This document shows, in pieces, positions 7,604 to 15,099 of a DNA stretch of 18,639 nucleotides (position 1 is its first letter; the number at the start of each line of letters is the position of its first letter). A program made the translations under genes and the position numbers. Source of the stretch: Deltaproteobacteria bacterium (GTDB taxonomy: Bacteria; Desulfobacterota; DSM-4660; Desulfatiglandales; Desulfatiglandaceae). Under the pieces are notes generated by a model that saw nothing but the letters and a program-made list of their open reading frames with translations, ran no database searches and was not told the DNA's origin. The stretch is from NCBI GenBank assembly GCA_013349725.1, contig DUZB01000023.1, positions 1-18,639 on the forward strand. Reading direction: 5' to 3'.

Positions 7604-8122
7604 CTATTTCGGGATAACAACCATAGTCATTCTATTCCGGGCCTCCCTTGTAGGCGGCTGCTCTACTGTTGCTTCTTCGCCAAGCTCCGCGGCCAGCCTG
7701 TTCAAAAGCTGTTCCCCGGCGCTTATGAAGGCCATTTCGCGTCCTCGGAAAAAGACCGTAACTTTAACCCTGTGCTTTTTTTCCAGAAACTTTTTCAGGT
7801 TCTTCATTTTGAAACCCAAATCATGTTCCTCTGTATAGGGTCGGAGCTTGATCTCCTTCATCTGGCCGCCACGGCTTTTTTTTCGGGTCTCCTGCACCTT
7901 CTTGCTCGTCTCATACCTGAACTTGCCATAGTCCATGACCCGGCAAACCGGTGGATCAGAATTGGGCGCCACCTCAACGAGGTCCAATCCATCTTTTTCA
8001 GCCAGATCCAGTGCCTCTCGAACGGAGATAATGCCTAATTGATCCCCTGCAGCCGAAATCAACCGTACAACCCTTGCGCGAATCTGTTCATTCACCCTCA
8101 CTTCATCTGCTTTCTTTCCTAT
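7604..8122 (-). CDS. infC: Translation initiation factor IF-3
   Basis: About 172 residues from the proposed AUA start at 8122 (165 from the GTG at 8101). The N-domain begins RVNEQIRARVVRLI and has PPVCRVMDYGKFRYE; the C-domain has IKLRPYTEEHDLGFKMKNLKKFL and VTVFFRGREM. IF-3 binds the 30S subunit, prevents premature 50S joining and rejects non-canonical start codons. The GTG at 8101 lies 29 bases from any good Shine-Dalgarno, while AAGGAGG at 8137-8131 is 8 bases from the in-frame ATA at 8122-8120. That adds GKKADEV before RVNEQ, a usual extension for this family. AUU is the known E. coli infC start and underlies its autocontrol. The SD is inside the last thrS codons, so the two genes are coupled. 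Confidence 0.93.
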   Translation of the reverse strand: MGKKADEVRVNEQIRARVVRLISAAGDQLGIISVREALDLAEKDGLDLVEVAPNSDPPVCRVMDYGKFRYETSKKVQETRKKSRGGQMKEIKLRPYTEEHDLGFKMKNLKKFLEKKHRVKVTVFFRGREMAFISAGEQLLNRLAAELGEEATVEQPPTREARNRMTMVVIPK

Positions 8123-8127
8123 GGTTA

Positions 8128-10041
8128 TTACCTCCTTTGTTCACATTCTTCATTAATAAGGTCTATAAATCCTTTCTCATCCATGAGAGGAAGATTCTGA
8201 CCCGTCCTCTTCCTGGGGGTCACCATACCGCCTTCGCTTTCCTTATCGCCAATAATCAGCATGTACGGCGTTTTTTTAAGCTGGGCCTCCCTCACTTTGA
8301 GCCCTAATTTTTCATTTCTGAAATCGGCCTCTACCCGGATGTGGGCATCCATCAGGCTCTTCAGTACCTTTTCTCCATGGGGGATGTTCCTGTCGGTAAC
8401 CGTCAGCACGGTGGCCTGGACGGGTGACAGCCATGTGGGAAATGCCCCGGCATAATGCTCGATCAAAACTCCGATGAACCTCTCGATAGCCCCTAAAATG
8501 ACTCGGTGGATCATTACAGGCCGATGCTTTTCTCCATCCGTTCCGACATAGGTCAGATCAAATTTCTCGGGAAGGGTGAAATCGCACTGGATCGTGGCAC
8601 ATTGCCATTCTCTCTCCAGGGCATCTTTCAACTTCACATCAATTTTTGGCCCGTAAAATGCCCCGTCTCCTTCATTAATCTCGTATTCCAGTTGATTGTC
8701 CTGCATCGCCTTTATGAGGGCGTTGGTTGCCAGTTCCCAGTCCTCGTCCGTGCCAATCGATTTGGCGGGGCGTGTACTTATTTCGAGGCTGTACTCGAAC
8801 CCGAAAACAGCCATTACTTCTTTCACGAAATTCAGGACTCCCTTGATCTCGCCATCCAACTGTTCCGGAGTGCAGAGGATATGGGCGTCATCCTGCGTAA
8901 ACTCCCTTACCCGGAAAAGGCCGTGCAAAACACCCGACCGTTCATGACGATGGACGGTCCCCAACTCGAAATATCTTTTCGGAAGTTCCCTGTAACTTCT
9001 GAGGCTGGAACCGTAGATGAGCATATGAGACAGACAGTTCATGGGTTTAATCCCATAGGACATCTCATCAATTTCCGTGAAATACATGTTTTCTCTATAG
9101 TTATCGAAATGTCCGGACCTTTTCCATAATTCGGTCTTGAGAATTTGAGGTCCCTTTACAAGGTCATAGCCTCTCCGGAGATGTTCCTTTGTCTCAAAAT
9201 CCTCAAGGATGTACCTGAGCATGGCGCCCCTCGGATGCCATACGATCATTCCGGCGCCAATTTCTTCATGGGTACTGAAAAGGCCCAGTTGCCCGCCCAG
9301 TTTCACATGATTCCGTTTTTTGGCCTCCTCGAGTCGGGTAAGATATTTCTTCAGGCTCTTTTTATCAGGAAAGGCCGTACCGTAGATACGGCTCAACATG
9401 GGCCGCTTTTCGTCCCCCCGCCAGTAGGCGCCGGCCACTTTGGTCAGATGAAAAGCCTTGATCATTCCCGTGGAAGGGATGTGAGGCCCTCTGCACAGGT
9501 CCGTGAAATTTCCCTGTGTGTAAAGCGAAACCTGTACATCCCCCAGGTCATTGATCAGCTCAACCTTGTACTCCTCTTTCAGATCGGTGAAAAAATCAAT
9601 AGCGCTCCGGCCCGGCATCTCTTTTCGGAAGAAAGGAAGATCTTTACGAATAATCTCTTCCATCTTCTCTTCAATGGCTTTCAGATCTTCCTCTTTAAAG
9701 GGCCTTTCATAATCAAAATCGTAATAAAAGCCTTCGGCTATGGCCGGTCCTATGGTGACCTTGACCCCCGGAAAAAGCTCCTGCACAGCCATTGCCATCA
9801 CATGGGATGTGCTGTGGCGGAGGATGTGGATGCCCTCATCACTGGTCACATATACAGGCTCCAGTTCCGCATTTGATGTTATCGTGCGGGCCAGATCACA
9901 AGGTAGCCCGTCTATTTTCACAGCCACAATCCTGTCAAGACCTCCAACCTGAAGCTGCTTGAGTGCTTCGGAAGCAGGCAGAGATTCCATACGGATCGAT
10001 TCAGACGGCTTATTTTTTAAATGAACAGCTATGCTTTCCAT
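8128..10041 (-). CDS. thrS: Threonyl-tRNA synthetase
   Basis: A 637-residue cytoplasmic synthetase with the complete bacterial architecture. An N-terminal TGS domain (about residues 1-62) is followed by the editing domain with H76-x3-H80 (HSTSHV) and C183 (DLCRGPH). The class II core has zinc ligands C336 (PMNCLSH) and H387 (DDAHILC), with a third His in [14 protein letters not shown]. The anticodon-binding domain has [19 protein letters not shown]. It charges tRNA-Thr and clears mischarged Ser. The ATG at 10041 is in a weak context (GTGAAG upstream). The gene heads the translation operon and its stop overlaps the infC SD region. A hairpin with a T-tract lies about 25 bases upstream and may regulate it. 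Confidence 0.98.
   Translation of the reverse strand: MESIAVHLKNKPSESIRMESLPASEALKQLQVGGLDRIVAVKIDGLPCDLARTITSNAELEPVYVTSDEGIHILRHSTSHVMAMAVQELFPGVKVTIGPAIAEGFYYDFDYERPFKEEDLKAIEEKMEEIIRKDLPFFRKEMPGRSAIDFFTDLKEEYKVELINDLGDVQVSLYTQGNFTDLCRGPHIPSTGMIKAFHLTKVAGAYWRGDEKRPMLSRIYGTAFPDKKSLKKYLTRLEEAKKRNHVKLGGQLGLFSTHEEIGAGMIVWHPRGAMLRYILEDFETKEHLRRGYDLVKGPQILKTELWKRSGHFDNYRENMYFTEIDEMSYGIKPMNCLSHMLIYGSSLRSYRELPKRYFELGTVHRHERSGVLHGLFRVREFTQDDAHILCTPEQLDGEIKGVLNFVKEVMAVFGFEYSLEISTRPAKSIGTDEDWELATNALIKAMQDNQLEYEINEGDGAFYGPKIDVKLKDALEREWQCATIQCDFTLPEKFDLTYVGTDGEKHRPVMIHRVILGAIERFIGVLIEHYAGAFPTWLSPVQATVLTVTDRNIPHGEKVLKSLMDAHIRVEADFRNEKLGLKVREAQLKKTPYMLIIGDKESEGGMVTPRKRTGQNLPLMDEKGFIDLINEECEQRR
8131..8137 (-). 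promoter_or_regulatory. infC Shine-Dalgarno inside the thrS 3' end
   Basis: AAGGAGG on the minus strand forms part of the codons CAA AGG AGG TAA that end thrS. It decides the infC start: 8 bases downstream is ATA (8122-8120), in frame with IF-3. A second ATA (8128-8126) is only 2 bases away and too close. No ATG, GTG or TTG lies in the usual window. Confidence 0.7.
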
Positions 10042-10066
10042 AATTATTCTTCACTAAACCCTCGAA

Positions 10067-10114
10067 CAAAGAAAACAAGGCATCCGAAGTGGCCAACAAC
10101 TTGCCGAGATGCCT
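10067..10114 (-). terminator. Hairpin plus T-tract upstream of thrS (terminator or attenuator)
   Basis: On the minus strand AGGCATC (10114-10108) pairs perfectly with GATGCCT (10084-10078). The 23-base interior can form a further AAGT/ACTT stem. The 3' arm is followed by TGTTTTCTTTG. The form fits a Rho-independent terminator. As it lies only 25 bases before the thrS start and no solid gene lies upstream on this strand, it could be a thrS leader attenuator. I see no T-box sequence. It could also be a dispersed palindromic repeat. Confidence 0.45.
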
Positions 10115-10360
10115 CGTGGGAAATGAACTAATTTTGTCGGTGCAATTCAGCAAAAACTATGTACGACGACTATTTGCATCAATTTCCGCCTCAAGCTCTT
10201 CAGTGGTACCCAGAGTTAATTTAGTTGAGACAAAATTTTTACAAAGGTACACAATAACAGAATGAATTGCAACAAAAAAAATGATTTTACCAAGTTCCCG
10301 AAAGAGGTTTTCCAAAATTTCTTCCAGAAACGGCTGAACAGACAAAAAGAAGAAAACTGA

Positions 10361-10389
10361 TTGATAAAATTCGCCTGAAAGATTACCAT
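10361..10389 (+). promoter_or_regulatory. Candidate sigma-70 promoter for the ABC importer
   Basis: TTGATA (10361-10366, 5 of 6 to the -35 consensus), a 17-base spacer, and TACCAT (10384-10389, 4 of 6 to the -10 consensus). Transcription would start near 10396, about 76 bases before the first btuF-like start. Confidence 0.4.
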
Positions 10390-10409
10390 TTCATGGAATG
10401 AAAACCCGC

Positions 10410-10440
10410 AGTGCCCGTAATAAAATATTGGATGGGCACT
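10410..10440 (+). promoter_or_regulatory. Leader hairpin before the ABC importer
   Basis: AGTGCCC (10410-10416) and GGGCACT (10434-10440) form a perfect 7-bp inverted repeat with a 17-base AT-rich loop. It lies in the predicted leader just after the candidate promoter. No T-run follows. It could be an RNA stem or an operator. I do not see the B12-box of a cobalamin riboswitch. Confidence 0.35.
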
Positions 10441-10471
10441 CGTTCATACCACTCACAGGAACCCCATATTA

Positions 10472-11446
10472 ATGACTATTCTTCACTTATCAAGCATTGC
10501 CCGCTGTTTGTTTATCTTTATCACGCGGTTGAGCTTCAGAAATCCTCATTCCAAACCCATTTTTTCTTTTTGCGCCTTCGTCTGTTTTTTCGCCATTTCA
10601 CTGACTCCGGTATGGTCTGCCCAATGGGTGGATGAATTTGGTCGAAAGGTCACTGTGCCCGATGACCCCAGGCGAATCGTCTCTCTTGCTCCCAGCATCA
10701 CGGAAATCATTTTTGCCCTGAATCAAGAAAGCCGGCTGAAAGGAGTCACACAGTTCAGCGATTTCCCCCCCGAGGCAGTCAAACTCCCCAGCGTAGGTTC
10801 CTATGTGCACCTTGACCTTGAAAAAATCGTGGCATTGAAACCGGATCTTTGCATCGCCACCAAGGACGGGAACCCGATCAAAATAATAGAAAGACTGGAG
10901 AATTTGAATATACCGATCTATGTGGTAAACCCCAAAAACCTGGAATCCATCATGAAAACCATGGTCGGCATCGGCAGGCTCCTCAATGCCGAAGACCGCG
11001 CGAAAACCATCGTAGAGGAGATGCAATTCAGGGTGAATCATGTAAAATCAACGGTCTCAAAGGCCTCAGGTAAACCACGTGTCTTTTTCCAGATCGGAAT
11101 TTCCCCGCTGGTATCGGCAGGAACTCCAACCCACATCCATGAACTGATCTCTCTGGCAGGCGGAAGAAATGTATCGGAGGGCCCAGTGCCCTACCCACGT
11201 TACAGCCACGAACAGATCCTGATACTGGCTCCCGACGTTTTCATCATCTCCTCCATGGCCAGAGGCAAACAGTTCGCCCAGGTAAAAAATGAATGGACCA
11301 GATGGACCGACATCCCCGCCGTAAGGAATAATCGTATCTATGTGGTTGATTCTAATCTTTTTGACAGACCCACGCCACGTCTCGTAGACGCCCTTGAACT
11401 TTTAGCCACCCTGATCCATCCTGATCTTTTCCGAACAAAGGAGTAG
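10472..11446 (+). CDS. ABC importer periplasmic substrate-binding protein, BtuF/FepB-like
   Basis: A 324-residue cluster A-II (helical-backbone) periplasmic binding protein. The mature part begins QWVDEFGRKVTVPDDPRRIVSLAPSITEIIFAL, the usual start of cobalamin, heme and siderophore binders. Other matches are VGSYVHLDLEKIVALKPDL and, near the end, WTRWTDIPAVRNNRIYVVD. A hydrophobic stretch at residues 30-44 followed by VWSA gives a likely signal peptidase I site after residue 50. The 50-residue leader is long; TTG at 10529 would give a more normal signal peptide, so the ATG at 10472 is uncertain. It directs substrate to the permease 2 bp downstream. BtuF-like vitamin B12 binding is the best guess for an anaerobe, but the sequence alone cannot exclude heme or another chelate. 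Confidence 0.88.
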   Translation: MTILHLSSIARCLFIFITRLSFRNPHSKPIFSFCAFVCFFAISLTPVWSAQWVDEFGRKVTVPDDPRRIVSLAPSITEIIFALNQESRLKGVTQFSDFPPEAVKLPSVGSYVHLDLEKIVALKPDLCIATKDGNPIKIIERLENLNIPIYVVNPKNLESIMKTMVGIGRLLNAEDRAKTIVEEMQFRVNHVKSTVSKASGKPRVFFQIGISPLVSAGTPTHIHELISLAGGRNVSEGPVPYPRYSHEQILILAPDVFIISSMARGKQFAQVKNEWTRWTDIPAVRNNRIYVVDSNLFDRPTPRLVDALELLATLIHPDLFRTKE

Positions 11447-11448
11447 GC

Positions 11449-12453
11449 ATGGAAAGATCCGCGCTCTTAAAGAGAATCCTGTGGACGTCAATTCTCCTGT
11501 CCGTCCTTCTTATGACGTCCATGCTCATGGGGATTTTGCTCGGATCGACGGGGATTGGAATAAAAAGGGCCATACTTTCCCTTACCGCTTCGCGAGAAAA
11601 TGACTCCATGCTGCACACCATCATATGGCAGATCCGTTTTCCCCGTGTCCTCTTAGCGGCACTTGTGGGTGCGGCCCTTTCCCTGGGAGGGTTGGTCTTC
11701 CAGGCCCTTCTAAGAAATCCACTGGCCGAACCCTACATTCTTGGAATTTCAAGCGGATCAGGAATTGGCGCCATTCTGGGAATTCTTGCGGGACTTTCCC
11801 GATTTCCCGGCGTAAGCCTTACAGCCTTTGCTGGAAGCATTGTCACGCTGCTCCTGCTTTTTCTCATGTCTTCCGGAAAATCCATTCTCAAAAGCAATTC
11901 CCTTCTCCTGTCGGGAGTGATGGTGAACTCCTTTTGCGCCGCTCTCATCATGTTCCTGATTTCGATCACCCAAGACTCTCGACTGCACAACATTATCTTC
12001 TGGCTCATGGGTGATCTGTCCATGATCAATCTTGGCCAGGTTGGAATGCTTGCCGCTATACTTGCTCCCTGCTTTTTGCTTCTTTTCTGTTTCTCCAATC
12101 AGATGAACCTTCTCCTCATTGGAAAGGAAATGGCCCAATCCATGGGGGTAAATATCAGAATCGTAGTCCCTATACTCCTGCTGATAACCTCTCTGATGGT
12201 CAGCGCCACCGTTTCCTATTGCGGTCCGATCGGCTTCGTGGGCTTGGTTATGCCCCACCTTCTCAGACTTATTTTCGGGCCGGACCACCGCGTCCTGGCG
12301 CCTGCATGCATATTGGGAGGAGGAACCTACATGGTTTTCTGCGACCTTCTGGCGAGAACGCTTCCGGACCAGGGTGAAATGCCTGCGGGCGTCATTACAG
12401 CCATGATAGGAGCGCCCCTTTTCATCATTCTGTTGAAGAGGTCCGGACGATGA
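11449..12453 (+). CDS. ABC importer permease, FecCD/BtuC family
   Basis: A 334-residue, very hydrophobic inner-membrane protein with about ten predicted transmembrane helices, the BtuC topology. The family block is plain: RFPRVLLAALVGAALSLGGLVFQ, then LLRNPLAEPYILGISSGSGIGA (about residues 85-106), and later GPIGFVGLVMPHLLRLIFGPDHR, the loop that contacts the ATPase. It forms the translocation path as a homodimer. It starts 2 bp after the binding-protein gene and overlaps the ATPase gene by 4 bp (ATGA), so the three are one operon. Confidence 0.95.
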   Translation: MERSALLKRILWTSILLSVLLMTSMLMGILLGSTGIGIKRAILSLTASRENDSMLHTIIWQIRFPRVLLAALVGAALSLGGLVFQALLRNPLAEPYILGISSGSGIGAILGILAGLSRFPGVSLTAFAGSIVTLLLLFLMSSGKSILKSNSLLLSGVMVNSFCAALIMFLISITQDSRLHNIIFWLMGDLSMINLGQVGMLAAILAPCFLLLFCFSNQMNLLLIGKEMAQSMGVNIRIVVPILLLITSLMVSATVSYCGPIGFVGLVMPHLLRLIFGPDHRVLAPACILGGGTYMVFCDLLARTLPDQGEMPAGVITAMIGAPLFIILLKRSGR

Positions 12454-13262
12454 ACAGCGCCGTGGTTGCCGGAAATGTAGATTTTTTTTATGGAGACCGA
12501 GTCATCCTGAAAGATCTTTCCTTTTCTGTGGGCAAGAAAGACTTCTTCATCATCATCGGCCCGAATGGTTCGGGAAAGACAACGCTTCTGAAAATCATTG
12601 CAAACCTCCTGAAAGTCAAAAAGGGCTCCTTACAGATTATGGGAAACCCCATAGGAAGTTATTCCAGGCGATCCCTGGCAAGAACCCTTGCGCTTGTGCC
12701 CCAGATAGCCCCTGTGGACTTTCCCTTCACAGTAATGGAACTTGTCCTGATGGGTCGTTCTCCTCACCTGGGCATTCTGGCGTTGGAACGTGACACGGAT
12801 CTTGAACTGGCCAGGAAAGCAATGGCGTTTACCGGCGTTCTGAGTCTGGCGGACCGAAAGATGGACCAGTTGAGCGGCGGAGAACGACAGAGGGTATTTA
12901 TTGCCAGAGCAATCTGTCAGGAACCTGATATCATGCTCCTTGATGAACCAACCGCATCCCTTGATCTCACCCATCAGATAAGGATCATGGATCTGATGGA
13001 AAAATTGCGAAAGGAAAAAGGGCTTACCATCGTCATGGTTTCCCACGATATCAACCTTGCAGCCATGTACGCCACTTGCTTGCTCCTTCTCAAAGCAGGG
13101 AAAGTAGCAGGAATCGGCGCTCCGGAAGAGGTCCTCACATTCAAAAAGCTCGAGCAGATCTATGAGTGCCCTCTCCTTGTGGATGAAAGTCCCTTAGGCG
13201 GCTTCAAGAGAATCACGCTGGTCCCCAACAAATTCTTAAAAATGAATATTGCAGAAAAATAA
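12450..13262 (+). CDS. ABC importer ATP-binding protein, BtuD/FecE family
   Basis: A 270-residue ATPase. Walker A is GPNGSGKTTLLK (about residues 38-49), the Q-loop follows at VPQIAPVDFPFTVMELV, the ABC signature is LSGGERQRV (about residues 140-148), Walker B is IMLLDEPTASLDL, and the H-loop is VMVSHDINLAA. This is the usual order for FepC/BtuD-like subunits, with a C-terminal extension of about 40 residues. It powers the permease encoded just upstream, with which it overlaps by 4 bp. All catalytic motifs are intact. No TonB-dependent receptor is in the window, so outer-membrane entry must be encoded elsewhere. Confidence 0.96.
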   Translation: MNSAVVAGNVDFFYGDRVILKDLSFSVGKKDFFIIIGPNGSGKTTLLKIIANLLKVKKGSLQIMGNPIGSYSRRSLARTLALVPQIAPVDFPFTVMELVLMGRSPHLGILALERDTDLELARKAMAFTGVLSLADRKMDQLSGGERQRVFIARAICQEPDIMLLDEPTASLDLTHQIRIMDLMEKLRKEKGLTIVMVSHDINLAAMYATCLLLLKAGKVAGIGAPEEVLTFKKLEQIYECPLLVDESPLGGFKRITLVPNKFLKMNIAEK

Positions 13263-13311
13263 ATATTTTGATAAACTGTCTATGAATTGGTCTGCAAAGA
13301 AATATCAGTGG

Positions 13312-13322
13312 AAAGGAGGTGA
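13312..13322 (+). promoter_or_regulatory. Orphan extended Shine-Dalgarno upstream of dodecin
   Basis: AAAGGAGGTGA is a perfect long complement to the 16S rRNA 3' end, but no start codon lies 5-10 bases downstream. The only nearby frame is a 14-codon one from the overlapping GTG at 13319 to the TAG at 13361-13363, which is too close to the SD. Dodecin has its own AAAGGAG at 13371-13377. Confidence 0.35.
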
Positions 13323-13384
13323 AACGGTTTACCCATTTACTGAACATCTATAGAGAACCTTAGACGCACGAAAGGAGATTGAAG

Positions 13385-13594
13385 ATGGCTGGAAGCACTT
13401 ACAAAATTATTGAACTGGTGGGGACGAGCGATAAGTCATGGGAAGAAGCAGCGGCCACTGCTGTTGCAACCGCAAGCGAAAGCCTGAAAGATTTACGAAT
13501 CGCTGAGGTAACCAAACTGGACGTAACCATTGAAAATGGAAAAATCACATCTTACAGGGCCAGGCTGGCTTTGTCCTTTAAATACGTTAAATAA
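13385..13594 (+). CDS. Dodecin, flavin-binding protein
   Basis: A 69-residue protein of the dodecin family, normal length. Key features are YKIIELVGTSDKSWEEAAATAVATAS, including the conserved Trp that stacks on the flavin isoalloxazine ring, then VTKLDVTIENGKITSYRARLALSFKYV, the strand pair that builds the shell. Dodecins assemble as hollow dodecamers binding flavins (and CoA in some) and are thought to buffer free flavin. The ATG at 13385 is chosen over the TTG at 13379 because AAAGGAG (13371-13377) is then 7 bases away. A TetR gene follows 51 bp downstream with no obvious terminator between, so they may be co-transcribed. Confidence 0.93.
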   Translation: MAGSTYKIIELVGTSDKSWEEAAATAVATASESLKDLRIAEVTKLDVTIENGKITSYRARLALSFKYVK

Positions 13595-13645
13595 ATGAGG
13601 GCCCCTGCGCTACCCCTTGTTGAGTCTCATCATTGAGGAATTGAA

Positions 13646-14269
13646 ATGGAGCAGGTCAAGAGGAAACTGACCATACTTGATCAGATCACTGCATCAGATA
13701 AGGTGAGAAGCAAAATCATCGATGCCGCAAGTGAGCTTTACGCAAAAAAAGGCTTTGCAGCTACCTCCATTCAGGAAATTTCTGAAATGGCCGGCGTTGA
13801 TCTTCCCATCACCTATCATTATGTAAAAAACAAATCTGAGATCATGCGGATGATCATGGAAGATGTTCTGAGTACTTTTCAGAACAGTCTTCTCAAGGAA
13901 ATTCAGGACCTTCACGACCCGGAAGAGAAGCTGCATATCGCAATCATTCTGTACATGAGGATCATAGAAAAGCACCGGGACAAGCTGCTCCTGATCTATC
14001 AGAAGTCGAGTTCCATGGACAGAGCTGCAAAGACCCGAATCATGCAGCTGGAAGTGGATGTTGCAGACGTTTTCAAAGAGATTATCAGCGAGGGGATTGC
14101 GCAGGGGGCCTATGAGAGTCTGGATGTGGATCTAATGGCCTACAATATCATGATGCTGGCCCACATGTGGATACTGAAACACTGGCATTTCAAACACCGC
14201 CTCACTCTGGACAAATATATTGACCTTCAACTGGGCATCATTATGAATGCCCTTCATAAGGTTTCCTGA
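13646..14269 (+). CDS. TetR/AcrR-family transcriptional regulator
   Basis: A 207-residue repressor-type protein. The helix-turn-helix is at about residues 20-66: KIIDAASELYAKKGFAATSIQEISEMAGVDLPITYHYVKNKSEIM. The all-helical C-terminal domain (about residues 75-205) has LHIAIILYMRIIEKHRDKLLLIYQK and resembles the FadR-like TetR group tied to acyl-CoA metabolism; that assignment is only by general likeness. GAGGAA precedes the ATG at 13646. Next to it are dodecin upstream and a convergent cyclophilin gene downstream. The ligand and targets cannot be read from the sequence. Confidence 0.9.
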   Translation: MEQVKRKLTILDQITASDKVRSKIIDAASELYAKKGFAATSIQEISEMAGVDLPITYHYVKNKSEIMRMIMEDVLSTFQNSLLKEIQDLHDPEEKLHIAIILYMRIIEKHRDKLLLIYQKSSSMDRAAKTRIMQLEVDVADVFKEIISEGIAQGAYESLDVDLMAYNIMMLAHMWILKHWHFKHRLTLDKYIDLQLGIIMNALHKVS

Positions 14270-14279
14270 AGAGAGCCCT

Positions 14280-14314
14280 CTGCCGATCACTGTTTTCATA
14301 ACGGTGACCGACAG
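14280..14314 (-). terminator. Imperfect palindrome between convergent tetR and cyclophilin genes
   Basis: CTGCCGATCACTGTT and AACGGTGACCGACAG face each other around a 5-base loop. Read on the minus strand 14 of 15 pairs form, two of them G-U, which fits a structure ending the cyclophilin transcript better than the plus-strand one. There is no T-run, so it is not a standard intrinsic terminator; it may stabilise an mRNA end. Confidence 0.3.
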
Positions 14315-14344
14315 CGAGATTCCTGTGTCCGCCCGGCCCCTGCC

Positions 14345-14914
14345 CTACTCTTTTATGATCGCCTTGATGATCACCACATCCTCTATGGGGACATCGGCCA
14401 TTCCTGCCTTTGAACCCGTCTTGACGTTCGAAATTGCATCCACCACATCCATTCCTTCTATTACTTTGCCAAAGACCGTATAGCCCCACCCCTCGGGAGT
14501 CTTGCTTTTATGATTCAGAAAAGCATTGTTCTTCACGTTGATGAAAAACTGGGCTGTTGCGCTGTGGGGATCCTGGGTTCGGGCCATGGCAATCGTACCA
14601 CGGTCATTTTTAAGCCCGTTGTCCGCTTCGTTTTCCACTGCCATCTCCGTCAGCTTCTGCTTCATTTGAGGGGTAAGCCCTCCACCCTGGATCATGAAAT
14701 CGGGCATCACTCTGTGAAAAATGGTGCCGTCATATTGCCCCCACCGAACATAGCGAAGGAAATTATCCACTGTCTTGGGCGCCTTCTCAGGATACACCTC
14801 AAGAACGATTGTTCCCTTATTCGTTTCCAACTCCACCTGGGGATTTTTTGATCCCGCCTCTGAAAAAGACGGTAAAGTGAAAACCAGCATGACCATCATA
14901 ATGAGATACCGCAT
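14345..14914 (-). CDS. Secreted cyclophilin-type peptidyl-prolyl cis-trans isomerase
   Basis: A 189-residue cyclophilin. A signal peptide covers about residues 1-20 (MRYLIMMVMLVFTLPSFSEA, cleavage after SEA), so it probably acts in the periplasm, helping proteins fold by prolyl isomerisation. The catalytic block is IFHRVMPDFMIQGGG, with the active-site Arg of FHRV, followed by TAQFFINVKNNAFLNH and YTVFGKVIEGMDVVD. The ATG at 14914 is chosen over a longer frame reaching 15040 because it has AAGGAG upstream at good spacing and begins exactly with the signal peptide. A candidate promoter lies about 90 bases upstream. Confidence 0.94.
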   Translation of the reverse strand: MRYLIMMVMLVFTLPSFSEAGSKNPQVELETNKGTIVLEVYPEKAPKTVDNFLRYVRWGQYDGTIFHRVMPDFMIQGGGLTPQMKQKLTEMAVENEADNGLKNDRGTIAMARTQDPHSATAQFFINVKNNAFLNHKSKTPEGWGYTVFGKVIEGMDVVDAISNVKTGSKAGMADVPIEDVVIIKAIIKE

Positions 14915-15005
14915 CTGTTCTGCTCCTTTTCGATTTCTAAAATTCCTGTTTGTTTTGATTCCACCACCGGATAAAAAAAAAGGGGAAACCCGCCTAATAG
15001 GCCAC

Positions 15006-15034
15006 AATATAAAACAACAAGGAAACGATATCAA
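15006..15034 (-). promoter_or_regulatory. Candidate sigma-70 promoter for the cyclophilin gene
   Basis: On the minus strand TTGATA (15034-15029, 5 of 6), a 17-base spacer and TATATT (15011-15006, 5 of 6). The transcript would start near 14999, leaving about 85 bases of leader. That leader includes a run of nine Ts after a G/C-rich stretch at about 14976-14994, whose stem is too weak to call a terminator. Confidence 0.5.
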
Positions 15035-15099
15035 CGACAAAGATCCAATCTTTTGGCGATGCTTGATAGGTGTGGGAAAGAAGGGAAACAGGGCCTATC

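Larger units (their letters stand above)
10042..10471. other. Divergent intergenic region between thrS and btuF-like gene
   Basis: This 430-bp stretch separates two divergent operons and is more AT-rich than its neighbours. It holds the hairpin and T-tract before thrS (10067-10114), a candidate promoter (10361-10389) and a leader hairpin (10410-10440) before the transporter. The middle (about 10115-10360) has no gene I can support. A 62-codon minus-strand frame there (10157-10345) has a hydrophobic stretch but only a TTG start and no Shine-Dalgarno. No promoter for thrS stands out. Confidence 0.6.

Noticed and set aside
9145..9876. 243-codon plus-strand ORF
   Set aside because: Antisense to the thrS core; no recognisable domain.
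10157..10345. 62-codon minus-strand ORF upstream of thrS with a hydrophobic stretch
   Set aside because: TTG start, no Shine-Dalgarno, AT-rich intergenic context and no family resemblance; kept only as part of the intergenic description.
10390..10471. Cobalamin riboswitch before the ABC importer
   Set aside because: Too short and no B12-box seen; only a simple 7-bp stem is present.
14971..14999. Intrinsic terminator GGCGGGTTTCCCC plus nine Ts on the minus strand
   Set aside because: Only three continuous G-C pairs form and it lies downstream of the cyclophilin promoter, so a terminator call is not supported.
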